NCBI GenBank assembly: GCA_045531685.1
Contig: JAZSEL010000120.1
Location: 1-64,000, forward strand
Direction: 5' to 3'
Length of the DNA stretch: 64,000 nucleotides
Origin: RGIG8767 sp045531685
GTDB taxonomy: Bacteria > Bacillota > Clostridia > Lachnospirales > Lachnospiraceae
Part shown: positions 47,323 through 56,259 of the stretch, one piece after another
How positions within the stretch are numbered: the first letter of the stretch is position 1
How the letters are laid out: the number at the start of each line of letters is the position of its first letter
Notes under the pieces: model-generated
Database searches by the model: none
Told to the model about the DNA's origin: nothing
Seen by the model: the letters and a program-made list of their open reading frames with translations, nothing else
Made by a program: the position numbers and the translations under genes

Positions 47323-48468
47323 CTATTTTTTCAGAAGTCCGTACAGAGTCGGTTCAAAATGAAATTCCTTACATAAGGAATCTACCTCAGCCAGCGCTTT
47401 TTCTCTTGCGTTCTTAGGGGTTATTGGACGCTTTACGGCACGGATGAGAATGTTTTTCGGTGTGTGTGCGAAATCAATAAATTCCAATAACTGTGTCTTA
47501 TAACCGCAGGATTCTAACAGCTTTCCGCGGATGGCATCCGTAGCCAGGGCGCAGAACCGTTCCTTGATGATGCCGTAATCGGTTAGGGCAGAAAGGGATG
47601 CGGTCTCAATCTGGGAATTTAGCTCATGCTGGCAACAAGGAACGGAGAATATCATCTTGGCGTTCCAGGTAATGGCATTATAAAGAGCATAGTCCGTTGC
47701 CGTATCGCAGGCATGAAGAGTAATTACCATATCCACATCAAAAGGAGTCCGGTATCCGTTAATATCCCCCATTTCAAAGGTAAGTCCGTCATAACCGTAT
47801 TTGGCGGCGACTTCATTGCAATGCCTGATAACATCGGCCTTTAAATCCAGACCAATGATACGTGCTTTCATTTTCTTAATCTCTGTTAAATAGTAATAGA
47901 GAATGAAAGTAAGGTAGGACTTGCCGCATCCAAAGTCAATGACATTGATTTCTGTCAGGGAAGCAGACTTTATGGAATCATCAATCATCTCAATAAATCG
48001 GTTAATCTGCTTGAATTTGTCGTACATAGAGCGGACAACCTTACCTTCTTTGGTAAATATCCCCATATCAACAAGGGGAGGAATGGGTGTCCCTTCTTCC
48101 AAAATATAATTCTTCTTGCGGTTATGGGTGTCTACGGAAGCTACGGCCACATTCTGTAAGCGTTTTTGCTTCATGGTAGGATTCCCTTTTTTGGAAATTA
48201 AGATATAGTACTCAGAGTCGGATGACCAGGCATTAACCTGAGTGAAAATTCCTTCTGTCAGAGCAGTACACCTTGTAGCAAAATCAGAAGGAGAAATATT
48301 TTCGTGGAATACCTGCTTTTCCGTATATTTGGCAATTTGGTAAAAGCCATCCTTCTTTTCTACAACGATTTTTTTGTATTCGGAGTCCCTTTTGCGGGGC
48401 TTACTGATAATCAGTTTGTAAACAGACTGATTCATAAAATCAACGAAATATTGTTCTAATGGATTCAT
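47323..48468 (-). CDS. SAM-dependent methyltransferase (Methyltransf_32 / METTL25-like)
   Basis: A 381-residue cytosolic methyltransferase. The N-terminal 150 residues are unusual and Lys/Glu-rich; the Rossmann part reads VIDFGCGKSYLTFILYYYL (SAM-binding loop), IIGLDLKADVI, then MVITLHACDTATDYALYNAI and the signature VPCCQHE, typical of the Methyltransf_32 group that includes eukaryotic METTL25/RRNAD1. Substrate is unknown; the HACDTATD and PCCQHE motifs resemble those of tRNA or RNA methyltransferases of this group. It is the only gene here on the - strand, converging with the chemoreceptor gene. AAAAAGGATG is the ribosome site. Confidence 0.88.
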   Translation of the reverse strand: MNPLEQYFVDFMNQSVYKLIISKPRKRDSEYKKIVVEKKDGFYQIAKYTEKQVFHENISPSDFATRCTALTEGIFTQVNAWSSDSEYYILISKKGNPTMKQKRLQNVAVASVDTHNRKKNYILEEGTPIPPLVDMGIFTKEGKVVRSMYDKFKQINRFIEMIDDSIKSASLTEINVIDFGCGKSYLTFILYYYLTEIKKMKARIIGLDLKADVIRHCNEVAAKYGYDGLTFEMGDINGYRTPFDVDMVITLHACDTATDYALYNAITWNAKMIFSVPCCQHELNSQIETASLSALTDYGIIKERFCALATDAIRGKLLESCGYKTQLLEFIDFAHTPKNILIRAVKRPITPKNAREKALAEVDSLCKEFHFEPTLYGLLKK

Positions 48469-48565
48469 CCTTTTTTCCTCATCCCATGCTTTATTGTAAA
48501 GTATTGTAACTTGTTTTTAAGACAGGAGCAATAGAAGAAATTAAGAATGCCCTACAGTCAAATGA

Positions 48566-48594
48566 TTGCAAAAAATGTCAGATAATAGTAAAAT
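48566..48594 (+). promoter_or_regulatory. Promoter of the PAS-GGDEF gene
   Basis: TTGCAA and TAAAAT separated by 17 bp, diverging from the methyltransferase gene. Confidence 0.55.
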
Positions 48595-48660
48595 ACATAG
48601 CAGAATAATGTGCCAATTCGTGGCAGAGGGAACGGTTTTGGGGAAGAAGGGAAAGAAAAC

Positions 48661-50010
48661 GTGAATATTTTGAATTTTAAGGTGGAAAATGATAATGTAG
48701 AAGGTATATTGCAAGTGGCATTTCAGACATTGTTCCGTGAATCAAAGGATATGATGTTTATTAAGGATGTCAATTTAGTGTATATTGCGGCAACAATGCC
48801 ATTTGTCAGGATGGTTGGGAAAGAGAGTGTAGAAGATGTTGTGGGAAAGACGGACTTCGAAATCTTTGAAGACCAGCTCTTGGCAAGAAGATACGTGTCA
48901 GATGACAGAAAGCTGTTGGCAAATAAGAAGGATTTGGTTGATTATATCGAGCCGATTACCGATAAAGACGGTCAGGCCAGATATGGCTCCACCTCCAAAT
49001 ATATTTTACGTGACACAGCCGGCAATCATATCGGCATTCTGGGAATTACCAAGGATATCACAAGGGAATACATAAACAGGCAACAGCAGCAAAAGGAACT
49101 GTCCTATTTGTTTAGTATACCGGAAAAGACCTATTCCATTGTATATATTGATGTGGATGATTGGCGTATCATCAGTCAGAGAAAAAAGAGTATAAAAGAA
49201 GGCTCCTTCCAGGCCTGCCATACCGTGGAGAGTCTGGTGGAAGCCGCGCTGGATTCCATCATTGATAAGAATAGTGAGGTAATTAAGTTTTATCGCCGCT
49301 TTAATCCTTCTTACCTGCGCGAAATTTATGAAAGCGGAAGGAACCGTTTGTCGTTTAAATACCAGCGCTTTTTGACAGACGGAAGCAAGCATTGGATTCA
49401 CAATGAGGTCCGTTTTTTGACGGATGCAGACAGCGGACATATGTGTGTGATGCTGACAGCAAAAAATATCGATAAGCAGAAGGAAGAGGAAGAAAAACTT
49501 ATTTTATCCGCAAAGATGGATAAGATGACTATGCTCTTAAACAGGGAAACTACCATGGAACTGATTCAAAAGACATTTGAAGAGGAACCGGATACGATGC
49601 ATGCCTTATTCATGATTGACGTGGATAATTTTAAAACCCTGAACGATACCCACGGACACCAGGAGGGTGACAGATTCCTGATTAATTTTGCGGCAGAGAT
49701 ACGGAATTGTTTTACAGACGGTGACATTATAGGAAGAATCGGAGGGGATGAATTCTTTGCCCTGATGAGGGAAGTATCGGATGTGGAAACGGTGGAAGCC
49801 AAGGCAGAAGAATTGTTAGAAGCCATTCAAAAGGTAAGCAGACTCTATGCGGATATACAGATATCCGGCAGTATCGGTGTGGGATTGTATCCAACCAACG
49901 GCAGAAGTATCGGTCAGTTGTATGCCCATGCAGACAAGGCATTGTATCAGGCAAAGAGAAAAGGGAAAAATCAGATTGTCTTTATTTATAGGGAGAAACA
50001 AAAGAAATAG
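48661..50010 (+). CDS. PAS-GGDEF diguanylate cyclase
   Basis: About 449 residues, cytosolic. A PAS domain (about 20-135, ESKDMMFIKDVNLVYIAATMPF) and probably a second PAS-like domain (150-270) precede an intact GGDEF domain (285-445) with IDVDNFKTLNDTHGHQEGD and GGDEF at 361-365, so it should make cyclic-di-GMP from two GTP. The inhibitory-site RxxD position reads TDGD, so product inhibition may be weak. The start is a GTG at 48661, eight bases after AGAAGGGA; a GTG at 48610 would add 17 residues but has no ribosome site. The TAXI-TRAP genes follow it. Confidence 0.9.
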   Translation: MNILNFKVENDNVEGILQVAFQTLFRESKDMMFIKDVNLVYIAATMPFVRMVGKESVEDVVGKTDFEIFEDQLLARRYVSDDRKLLANKKDLVDYIEPITDKDGQARYGSTSKYILRDTAGNHIGILGITKDITREYINRQQQQKELSYLFSIPEKTYSIVYIDVDDWRIISQRKKSIKEGSFQACHTVESLVEAALDSIIDKNSEVIKFYRRFNPSYLREIYESGRNRLSFKYQRFLTDGSKHWIHNEVRFLTDADSGHMCVMLTAKNIDKQKEEEEKLILSAKMDKMTMLLNRETTMELIQKTFEEEPDTMHALFMIDVDNFKTLNDTHGHQEGDRFLINFAAEIRNCFTDGDIIGRIGGDEFFALMREVSDVETVEAKAEELLEAIQKVSRLYADIQISGSIGVGLYPTNGRSIGQLYAHADKALYQAKRKGKNQIVFIYREKQKK

Positions 50011-50062
50011 CCATGTTATCGGAAATAATTATATAAAATACTTCAAAAATGTAACTTTGTTC

Positions 50063-50091
50063 TTGAAATTATGCAAAAGCAACGGTATAGT
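50063..50091 (+). promoter_or_regulatory. Promoter of the TAXI-TRAP operon
   Basis: TTGAAA and TATAGT separated by 17 bp, about 50 bases before the ATG of the receptor gene. Confidence 0.65.
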
Positions 50092-50140
50092 ATAAGATGT
50101 GTTTATTTTAAGGATAAAAGGAAGCAGGAGGGAAGTTTTA

Positions 50141-51094
50141 ATGAAAAAGATTATTTCCATGGTGCTTATTTCAGTAATGGCACTTACATTAGTAGCTTGC
50201 GGAGGTTCCGGTGCATCTAAGATGACAATGGGTACAGGCGGAACAGCAGGTACATATTATGGTTACGGCGGAGTTCTCGGCCAGTATATTAAGAACAATG
50301 CAGGTATTGATGTAACCGTTGTTTCTACAGACGGTTCTAAGGCTAACATTCAGGGTATCGCAGCAGGCGATTATCAGTTAGGTACTGTTCAGTCTGATGT
50401 TATGGCTTATGCTTGGGAAGGTACCCGTTCTTTCGAATCAGAGGGTAAGGTTGATTCTTTCCGTACAGTAGCAGGTTTATATGCAGAAGCTGTTCAGTTA
50501 GTAACAATGGATCCTGCAATTAAGAGCGTTGCAGATTTAGCAGGTAAGTCTGTTTCTATCGGTGCTCCTGGTTCAGGTGTATACTTTAATGCAGTTGACG
50601 TATTAACAGCAGCCGGATTAACAGAAGAAGATATTAATGCACAGTACCAGTCATTCGCAGACAGTGCAGATGCATTAAAGGATGGTAAGATTGATGCTGC
50701 ATTTATCGTAGCAGGACCTCCAACACCGGCTATTACAGAATTATGTACAACAAACGATGCATACTTAGTTCCAATCGATGGAGAAGTAGCAGAAAACTTA
50801 ATGGCATCATGCCCATTCTATACAGTACATACTATTCCGGCAGGCACATACGCAGGTCAGGAAGCAGATGTTCAGACAGTTACTGTTAAGGCTACCTTAA
50901 TCGTAAGTGCAGATGCATCTGAGGAAGCTGTTTACAAGTTAACAGCAGCTATTTTCGATAATATTGAAGCAATCACAGCTGAAAATGCTAAGGGTGCTGA
51001 ATTAAGCATTGAAAATGCAACAAGCGGTATGCCGGTTCCGTTCCATGCCGGTGCAGCAAAGTATTTTGCAGAAAAAGGAATAGAAGTTAACTAA
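50141..51094 (+). CDS. TAXI-family TRAP transporter solute-binding lipoprotein
   Basis: A 317-residue lipoprotein. The signal peptide ends at the lipobox LVAC (cysteine at 20). The mature protein has the TAXI start TMGTGGTAGTYYGYGGVLGQYIK, which is the family signature, then AAGDYQLGTVQSDVMAYAWEG and GKSVSIGAPGSGVYFNAVDVL. TAXI receptors deliver dicarboxylates or amino acids such as glutamate to TRAP permeases by Na+ symport. Codon use is highly biased, with many TTA, GGT and GCA codons, which suggests strong expression. AGGAGGGAAG precedes the ATG at 50141. The fused permease gene follows after a terminator, so the receptor is probably made in excess. Confidence 0.94.
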   Translation: MKKIISMVLISVMALTLVACGGSGASKMTMGTGGTAGTYYGYGGVLGQYIKNNAGIDVTVVSTDGSKANIQGIAAGDYQLGTVQSDVMAYAWEGTRSFESEGKVDSFRTVAGLYAEAVQLVTMDPAIKSVADLAGKSVSIGAPGSGVYFNAVDVLTAAGLTEEDINAQYQSFADSADALKDGKIDAAFIVAGPPTPAITELCTTNDAYLVPIDGEVAENLMASCPFYTVHTIPAGTYAGQEADVQTVTVKATLIVSADASEEAVYKLTAAIFDNIEAITAENAKGAELSIENATSGMPVPFHAGAAKYFAEKGIEVN

Positions 51095-51116
51095 GAGTAG
51101 TGATTAAAAATATTTG

Positions 51117-51147
51117 GGCTACGACGAGTTTTCGCCGTAGCCTTTTT
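51117..51147 (+). terminator. Attenuating terminator between TAXI receptor and permease
   Basis: GGCTACG...CGTAGCC pairs around ACGAGTTTTCGC (with inner CG/CG pairing), followed by TTTTT. Its position inside the operon would let the receptor be made in excess over the permease. Confidence 0.82.
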
Positions 51148-51177
51148 ATATGTATATAATAAATAAAGGAGGTATAC

Positions 51178-53130
51178 ATGGAATTATTTAAGAAAAAGAA
51201 AACTCCTGAAGTTCAGGAACCAATGGACCTGGATGCGGTAATGAAAAAATTTGACAGAGAGTCCAATACCCGTATTTGGGAAGGGAAACCAAAGGTGTTT
51301 GTGACAGCTGTTTTGGCTATCTTTTCTCTGTTTTGTATTTATGTAACATTATTTACCAGCTGGTTAGAAGAAATCCGTTTAACATCCTTTGTGGCTTTTA
51401 TTATTTTTATCGGATACTTAGTATTCCCGGCTAAAAAAGGCCAGCAGAGGGTTAACTACATACCATGGTATGATATTGTACTGATGATTTGTGGTACGGG
51501 TGCCTTTTTATACTATACAGGCAACGCCATGACCATTATCCAGCAGGGCAGTAATTTTGAATGGTATCAGATTCTCATTGGTGTTGTGGGTATCCTTTCA
51601 TTGGCAGAAGTGTGCCGTCGAAGTGTAGGAATTCCGATTCTTGTAGTAGCAGGCTGTCTCATTCTTTATGCCATGATTTGGGGATTATCCAATCCTACCT
51701 TTTCAGGTAAATTGAACTATACCGTCCGCTATCTTTTCTATAGTAAAGAAGGAATTATGTCTACACCAATCAATGTATGCTCTAAGTTTATTGTAGTATT
51801 TATTATTTTTGGAGCATTCCTTGAACGTACCGGTATTGCAGACTTTTTCATTAATATTTCCAATGCAATCGTAGGCGGTTTCTCCGGTGGTCCTGCTAAG
51901 GTAGCCGTTGTAGCCAGTGCACTGGAAGGTACGGTTTCCGGTTCATCCGTAGCCAATACGGTAGGTTCCGGTTCGGTTACCATTCCGCTTATGAAAAGAA
52001 CAGGTTATAAGCCGGAGTTCGCAGCAGCGGCGGAGGCTTCTGCTTCCACAGGCGGACAGATTATGCCACCGATTATGGGTGCGGCAGCGTTCCTTATGGC
52101 GGATTATGTAGGTGTGCCATACAGTAACATCGTAGTCCGTGCTATTTTGCCGGCAGTGTTATATTTTGCAGGTGTTTTCATTACGGTTCATTTGGAGGCT
52201 AAGAAGGAAGGTCTCCGTGGTCTGACCAAAGAGGAATTACCAAAGATAAAGCCTTTATTAAAACAGCTTTACTTGTTATTCCCATTAGCGTTATTGATTT
52301 ATTTGGTGGGTACCAGCCAGCGTTCCATTCAGTATGCGGCTGCACTTGCCATTATTGCGACGATTGTAGTTAGTTTCTTTAATAAGGAAAACCGTATTAC
52401 CCCTAAGCGTATCTGGGATGCCTTGGCGGCAGGCGGACAGGGCATGATTACCGTTGCTGCGGCATGTGGTGTTGCCGGTATGATTGCAGGAACTATTACC
52501 ATGACAGGTCTTGCCAATATGTTGATTAACGGTATTGTTACCCTGGCAGGGAATCAGGTTATTATCGCTCTTGTATTAACCATGCTTTGCTGTATCGTAC
52601 TGGGAATGGGTGTTCCGACGACAGCGAATTATTGTATTATGGCAGCCACCTGTGCTCCTATCTTAATCCGTATGGGTGTGCCTATGTTAGCAGCACATTT
52701 CTTTGTATTTTACTTTGGTATTGTTGCCGATTTAACACCACCGGTGGCATTGGCAGCATATGCAGGTGCGGCGATTGCACAGGCGAACCCGATGAAGACG
52801 GCATTAACATCTACTAAGCTGGCAATTGGTGCCTTTATCGTTCCGTATGTATTTGCATTGAATCCGGCAATGTTGTTTATCGATACAACAGCAGGTGAGA
52901 TTGTATTAATTTGTATTACTTCATTAATTGGTATCTTTGCCGTGTCAGCGTCCTTGGAAGCATATTTCCTTCACCATATGACATGGTATGAGAGAGTACT
53001 CTGCGTACTGGGTGGATTATTATTAATTTATCCGGGTGTGGTAACCGACGCAATTGGTGTTGTTTTAGTGGCAATAGTAGTTGTGTTCCAGATTGCAACC
53101 AAAAAGAAGGTAGCGGCAGAGAACGCGTAA
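51178..53130 (+). CDS. TRAP transporter fused 4TM/12TM permease (DctQM)
   Basis: A 650-residue membrane protein in which the small DctQ-like part (about residues 38-165, four segments) is fused to the large DctM-like part (about 170-640, about twelve segments). The family pattern includes GGPAKVAVVASALEGTVSGSSVANTVGSG (two GxxG-type re-entrant loops) and GVPTTANYCIMAATCAPILI, typical of the TAXI-linked fusion. It imports the solute captured by the receptor at 50141 in exchange for Na+. AAAGGAGG precedes the ATG. A terminator follows at 53153-53191. Confidence 0.96.
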   Translation: MELFKKKKTPEVQEPMDLDAVMKKFDRESNTRIWEGKPKVFVTAVLAIFSLFCIYVTLFTSWLEEIRLTSFVAFIIFIGYLVFPAKKGQQRVNYIPWYDIVLMICGTGAFLYYTGNAMTIIQQGSNFEWYQILIGVVGILSLAEVCRRSVGIPILVVAGCLILYAMIWGLSNPTFSGKLNYTVRYLFYSKEGIMSTPINVCSKFIVVFIIFGAFLERTGIADFFINISNAIVGGFSGGPAKVAVVASALEGTVSGSSVANTVGSGSVTIPLMKRTGYKPEFAAAAEASASTGGQIMPPIMGAAAFLMADYVGVPYSNIVVRAILPAVLYFAGVFITVHLEAKKEGLRGLTKEELPKIKPLLKQLYLLFPLALLIYLVGTSQRSIQYAAALAIIATIVVSFFNKENRITPKRIWDALAAGGQGMITVAAACGVAGMIAGTITMTGLANMLINGIVTLAGNQVIIALVLTMLCCIVLGMGVPTTANYCIMAATCAPILIRMGVPMLAAHFFVFYFGIVADLTPPVALAAYAGAAIAQANPMKTALTSTKLAIGAFIVPYVFALNPAMLFIDTTAGEIVLICITSLIGIFAVSASLEAYFLHHMTWYERVLCVLGGLLLIYPGVVTDAIGVVLVAIVVVFQIATKKKVAAENA

Positions 53131-53152
53131 ATTGTTAAAATATTAATAAGTA

Positions 53153-53191
53153 GCCATCGGTTATTTTGGAAAAATAACCGGTGGCTTTTTT
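53153..53191 (+). terminator. Terminator after the TRAP permease
   Basis: GCCATCGGTTATTTT and AAAATAACCGGTGGC pair (one G-T) around GGA, followed by six T. Confidence 0.93.
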
Positions 53192-53215
53192 GTGCAAAAT
53201 TGTTGTGAAAATAGG

Positions 53216-53244
53216 TTGATTTTCGCGCAATTTATGTATAAAAT
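53216..53244 (+). promoter_or_regulatory. Promoter of the second chemoreceptor gene
   Basis: TTGATT and TAAAAT separated by 17 bp. No sigma-28 motif is seen, so this chemoreceptor is not clearly in the late flagellar regulon. Confidence 0.55.
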
Positions 53245-53325
53245 TAATTTTGTGGGTGCAATTACAGAGAAATGTTGCTTCTACCGTAAAATTAAGCAAA
53301 AGAATTGCGAAAGGACAGAAGAATT

Positions 53326-54750
53326 ATGACAGAAAAACAGTACAGACAAGCGGATTCAAAAGTATTTCTTGTATTATTAATTGTTACAATCGGTATCTTT
53401 TTGAATTTATTGGGAATGGTTTTTAGCCCTATGGCAACCGGTGGAATCAAAGTTGTTACCCTTTTTAGTGCGGTTAGCGCTATTGCCATTTACGTTATAT
53501 ATTCTAAATGGAAAGGTACAAGAAAATGCGGAATCTACATGGCAGCCATTGCTACAGCTGCTTGTGTGGCAATGATATTGGTAGTGGATGCGTTATATTT
53601 CTTTATGTTATCAGCGGCTTTGTTTGTTGCCCAGATGGCGTATCTTGAGATAAAAAGATTCCATTTTACTTCCATAGCAGTATTGCCTTTCTTTATTATC
53701 AGAAGTTTAGGTCTGGCAAGCAAGGGCGCGGTCTCCGCCACAGAAGCCGGAACAAGTATTGTAATTTTAATTTTATTTAACTTATCCGTATACAGTATCA
53801 CTCGTATCTGGATTGGTTTTAATAATGATACCATTGCTACGGTTGGACGGGTTTCCGAAGAATTGGTGGAACATTTCGATGATGCCAACCGCTATATTTC
53901 GGCTTTGGATGTTGCCCTGAATACCAGTAATCTGTCGATGCAGGATATTGCAACTAATGTGGAAAGTACGGCTAACGAGATTCATCATCAATCCCAGATG
54001 TGCGTGGACATCGGAGACAATACACAGAATGCAAAGGCACAGACGGATTTCATGGTAGAGGCTTCTGTGGCAGCATTGGAAAATGTAGAATCCGGTGCGG
54101 AAGCAATGGATAAATTACATATTCATGCACAAAATGTAGAAAGTGAAAATAGGGATACAGTCCAATATGTATCTGCATTGAACGAAAGAACCAAGACCGT
54201 GAAAAAGATTCTGGCCATGATTGATGATATTTCCATCCAGACCCATTTGTTGGCATTGAATGCTTCCGTAGAAGCAGCAAGAGCAGGGGATGCCGGTCAG
54301 GGATTTTCTGTAGTTGCAGATGAAATCCGTAACTTATCAGAACAGACAAAGTCAGCAACGGCAGATATCGGTACGATTCTTGGAGAATTAAGCAAGGATG
54401 TAGACAGGGTTACAGAAAGTATCGACCGTTCCGTTGCCATCGTAGGCGAGCAGAACAGTTTGATTGAAGAGACAAAGGATAAATTCGATGCCATTAATAC
54501 CGGCGTTAACCAGTTAATGAGCAGCATCCAGGATTTCAAACGTATGATTGGCGGTATTACAGATGCATCAGCAGTGATAGCAGATGGTGTTACGGAGCTT
54601 TCCGCCAATAGTGAAGAGGTTGCAGCGGCAACCAGTGACGGTAGCCGCATCATGACCCGTGCAGTAGAAGATATGAATCAGGTAAAAGTGGCATTGACGG
54701 GTATCTATCAGTTGGCACAGCACCTTCGTGATGAGTACAATGTGCAATAA
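53326..54750 (+). CDS. Chemoreceptor with membrane-embedded N-terminus
   Basis: About 474 residues. Four or five N-terminal membrane segments (about 14-34, 40-58, 70-100, 110-130, 140-160) with no large outer domain precede the signalling helices. The tip reads DISIQTHLLALNASVEAARAGDAGQGFSVVADEIRNLS (the tip itself in the middle of it, about 305-340). It should therefore sense something within or near the membrane. It lacks the PilZ extension of the receptor at 45167. The ATG at 53326 is ten bases after AAAGGA; a longer in-frame start lacks a site. A terminator follows at 54778-54830. Confidence 0.93.
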   Translation: MTEKQYRQADSKVFLVLLIVTIGIFLNLLGMVFSPMATGGIKVVTLFSAVSAIAIYVIYSKWKGTRKCGIYMAAIATAACVAMILVVDALYFFMLSAALFVAQMAYLEIKRFHFTSIAVLPFFIIRSLGLASKGAVSATEAGTSIVILILFNLSVYSITRIWIGFNNDTIATVGRVSEELVEHFDDANRYISALDVALNTSNLSMQDIATNVESTANEIHHQSQMCVDIGDNTQNAKAQTDFMVEASVAALENVESGAEAMDKLHIHAQNVESENRDTVQYVSALNERTKTVKKILAMIDDISIQTHLLALNASVEAARAGDAGQGFSVVADEIRNLSEQTKSATADIGTILGELSKDVDRVTESIDRSVAIVGEQNSLIEETKDKFDAINTGVNQLMSSIQDFKRMIGGITDASAVIADGVTELSANSEEVAAATSDGSRIMTRAVEDMNQVKVALTGIYQLAQHLRDEYNVQ

Positions 54751-54777
54751 ATAGTATAAAAGTAACAAAGGATTTCT

Positions 54778-54830
54778 AAAACAACCATTGTTTCTTGTAA
54801 ATAAATACAAGACGGTGGTTGTTTTATTTT
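54778..54830 (+). terminator. Terminator after the second chemoreceptor
   Basis: AAAACAACCA pairs with TGGTTGTTTT, with a second stem CTTGTA/TACAAG nested inside; a T-rich tail follows. Confidence 0.85.
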
Positions 54831-54895
54831 GTATTTCATTCTATACTAAAGTAGGTATGCTCTATTATGGGGGAGTCTATGCGGGGGGAATACAT

Positions 54896-56248
54896 ATGGA
54901 TTATTTCAATTTGAAATTTCATAATACAACTGTCCGGAATGAAATATTTGCAGGCATGGCTATGTTTATGGCAATGTCTTACATATTGGTGGTTTGTCCT
55001 ACCGTATTATCCGGAATAGGTATGAATTATAATGGAGTATTTCTGGCAACGGTTTGCGTGTCGGGATTTACGACTATTGTGTCAGCGCTTTATACCAAGC
55101 TTCCTATTGCATTTGCCCCGGGACTTGGTATTACCGGTATGTTCGTAGGGCTTGCGACGGGGGAGAATCCGCTTCATTGGTCCGTACTTTTACTGGCAAC
55201 ATATGTGGCGGGAATCATAATTTGTGCATTTGTGCGTTTTGGTATTTTTGATGCGATTATGTGTATAATGGACGAGGAGTTCAGAAGAATGCTTATGTCA
55301 GGAATCGGACTGGCTCTACTGTTATACGGAATCAGTACGACAGGACTTATTGTAAAGGAGAATAGTGTTTACCAATTGGGAGAGATTCAAGTGGTTCCTG
55401 TTCTCATTTGTATAATAAGTATTCTTGTTATGTATATTTTAAAACGCAAGAACCGTAAGGGATATGTCTTCCTTGGTCTGATAGTGGCATATATTTTGAG
55501 TTTGGTTGCAGGAGGCTTGGAAGCATATAGGAATGAAGTAGTTACATTTCCTGAATATATGAGACAGATTATGGATTTTTCCTATGATATGGAGGATGTC
55601 CAGAAGGTAATGCTTTCTTTCCCGGATGTCATACAGCTCTTTTCGGACAAAAAAACAACGATTCTGTTTGTGAATGCGGTATTTGTATTTACTATGGGGC
55701 ATTTCTTTGACGCCATAGGTACCAATACTTCCTCTTTTGATGCCATTAATAGTGATATTGATTTCCGTATGAAGGATACCGTTAGTTTAAAGAGAGCTAT
55801 TACTGTTGATGGAGTAGGAAATATAGCAAGCGGATTGGTGGGAACCCCGTCCGTAACAGCATACGGGGAATCCTTGGTAGGAATTGTCAGTGGTGGTAAA
55901 ACGGGAATTACAGCCATTACTACCGGATGCTTGTTTTTACTTTGTGCGTTCTTTTCACCATTGTTTACGTCCATGGCAACCTATGTTGCAGCTCCGGCTT
56001 TGATTTATGTCGGTTTTACGTTGTTAGTACGCTATAGGGAATTTGACAGAAAAAGAACAGTCCTGTTCCTGTTTGGAATTGTATTAATTCTATACGCCGG
56101 TATAACCTTTAACATTGGTAATACCGTGTTGTATGGTTTGCTTGTTTATACATTTATCAAAACAGTAGTAATGAGACAGAAACCGGTTGCCCATTGGTGG
56201 ATTATTCCGTTGTTTGTAGTGATTCATATTTTATTGAATCTGGTATAA
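54896..56248 (+). CDS. AzgA-type guanine/hypoxanthine permease
   Basis: A 450-residue transporter of the NCS2 / AzgA group with 12-14 membrane segments, importing a purine base with H+. It begins TTVRNEIFAGMAMFMAMSYILVVCPTVLS, the common AzgA start, and has VFTMGHFFDAIGTNTSSFDAI and GVGNIASGLVGTPSVTAYGESLVGI. The start at 54896 has a GGGGGGAA site; longer in-frame starts are unsupported. The next gene, a hybrid kinase, starts 12 bases after the stop with its ribosome site overlapping it, so purine import and signalling may share a transcript. Confidence 0.92.
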   Translation: MDYFNLKFHNTTVRNEIFAGMAMFMAMSYILVVCPTVLSGIGMNYNGVFLATVCVSGFTTIVSALYTKLPIAFAPGLGITGMFVGLATGENPLHWSVLLLATYVAGIIICAFVRFGIFDAIMCIMDEEFRRMLMSGIGLALLLYGISTTGLIVKENSVYQLGEIQVVPVLICIISILVMYILKRKNRKGYVFLGLIVAYILSLVAGGLEAYRNEVVTFPEYMRQIMDFSYDMEDVQKVMLSFPDVIQLFSDKKTTILFVNAVFVFTMGHFFDAIGTNTSSFDAINSDIDFRMKDTVSLKRAITVDGVGNIASGLVGTPSVTAYGESLVGIVSGGKTGITAITTGCLFLLCAFFSPLFTSMATYVAAPALIYVGFTLLVRYREFDRKRTVLFLFGIVLILYAGITFNIGNTVLYGLLVYTFIKTVVMRQKPVAHWWIIPLFVVIHILLNLV

Positions 56249-56259
56249 GGAGGCGGAAT

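Noticed and set aside
53216..53326. Sigma-28 flagellar promoter before the second chemoreceptor
   Set aside because: No TAAA-N-GCCGATAA-like pair; an ordinary -35/-10 with 17-bp spacing explains the start better.
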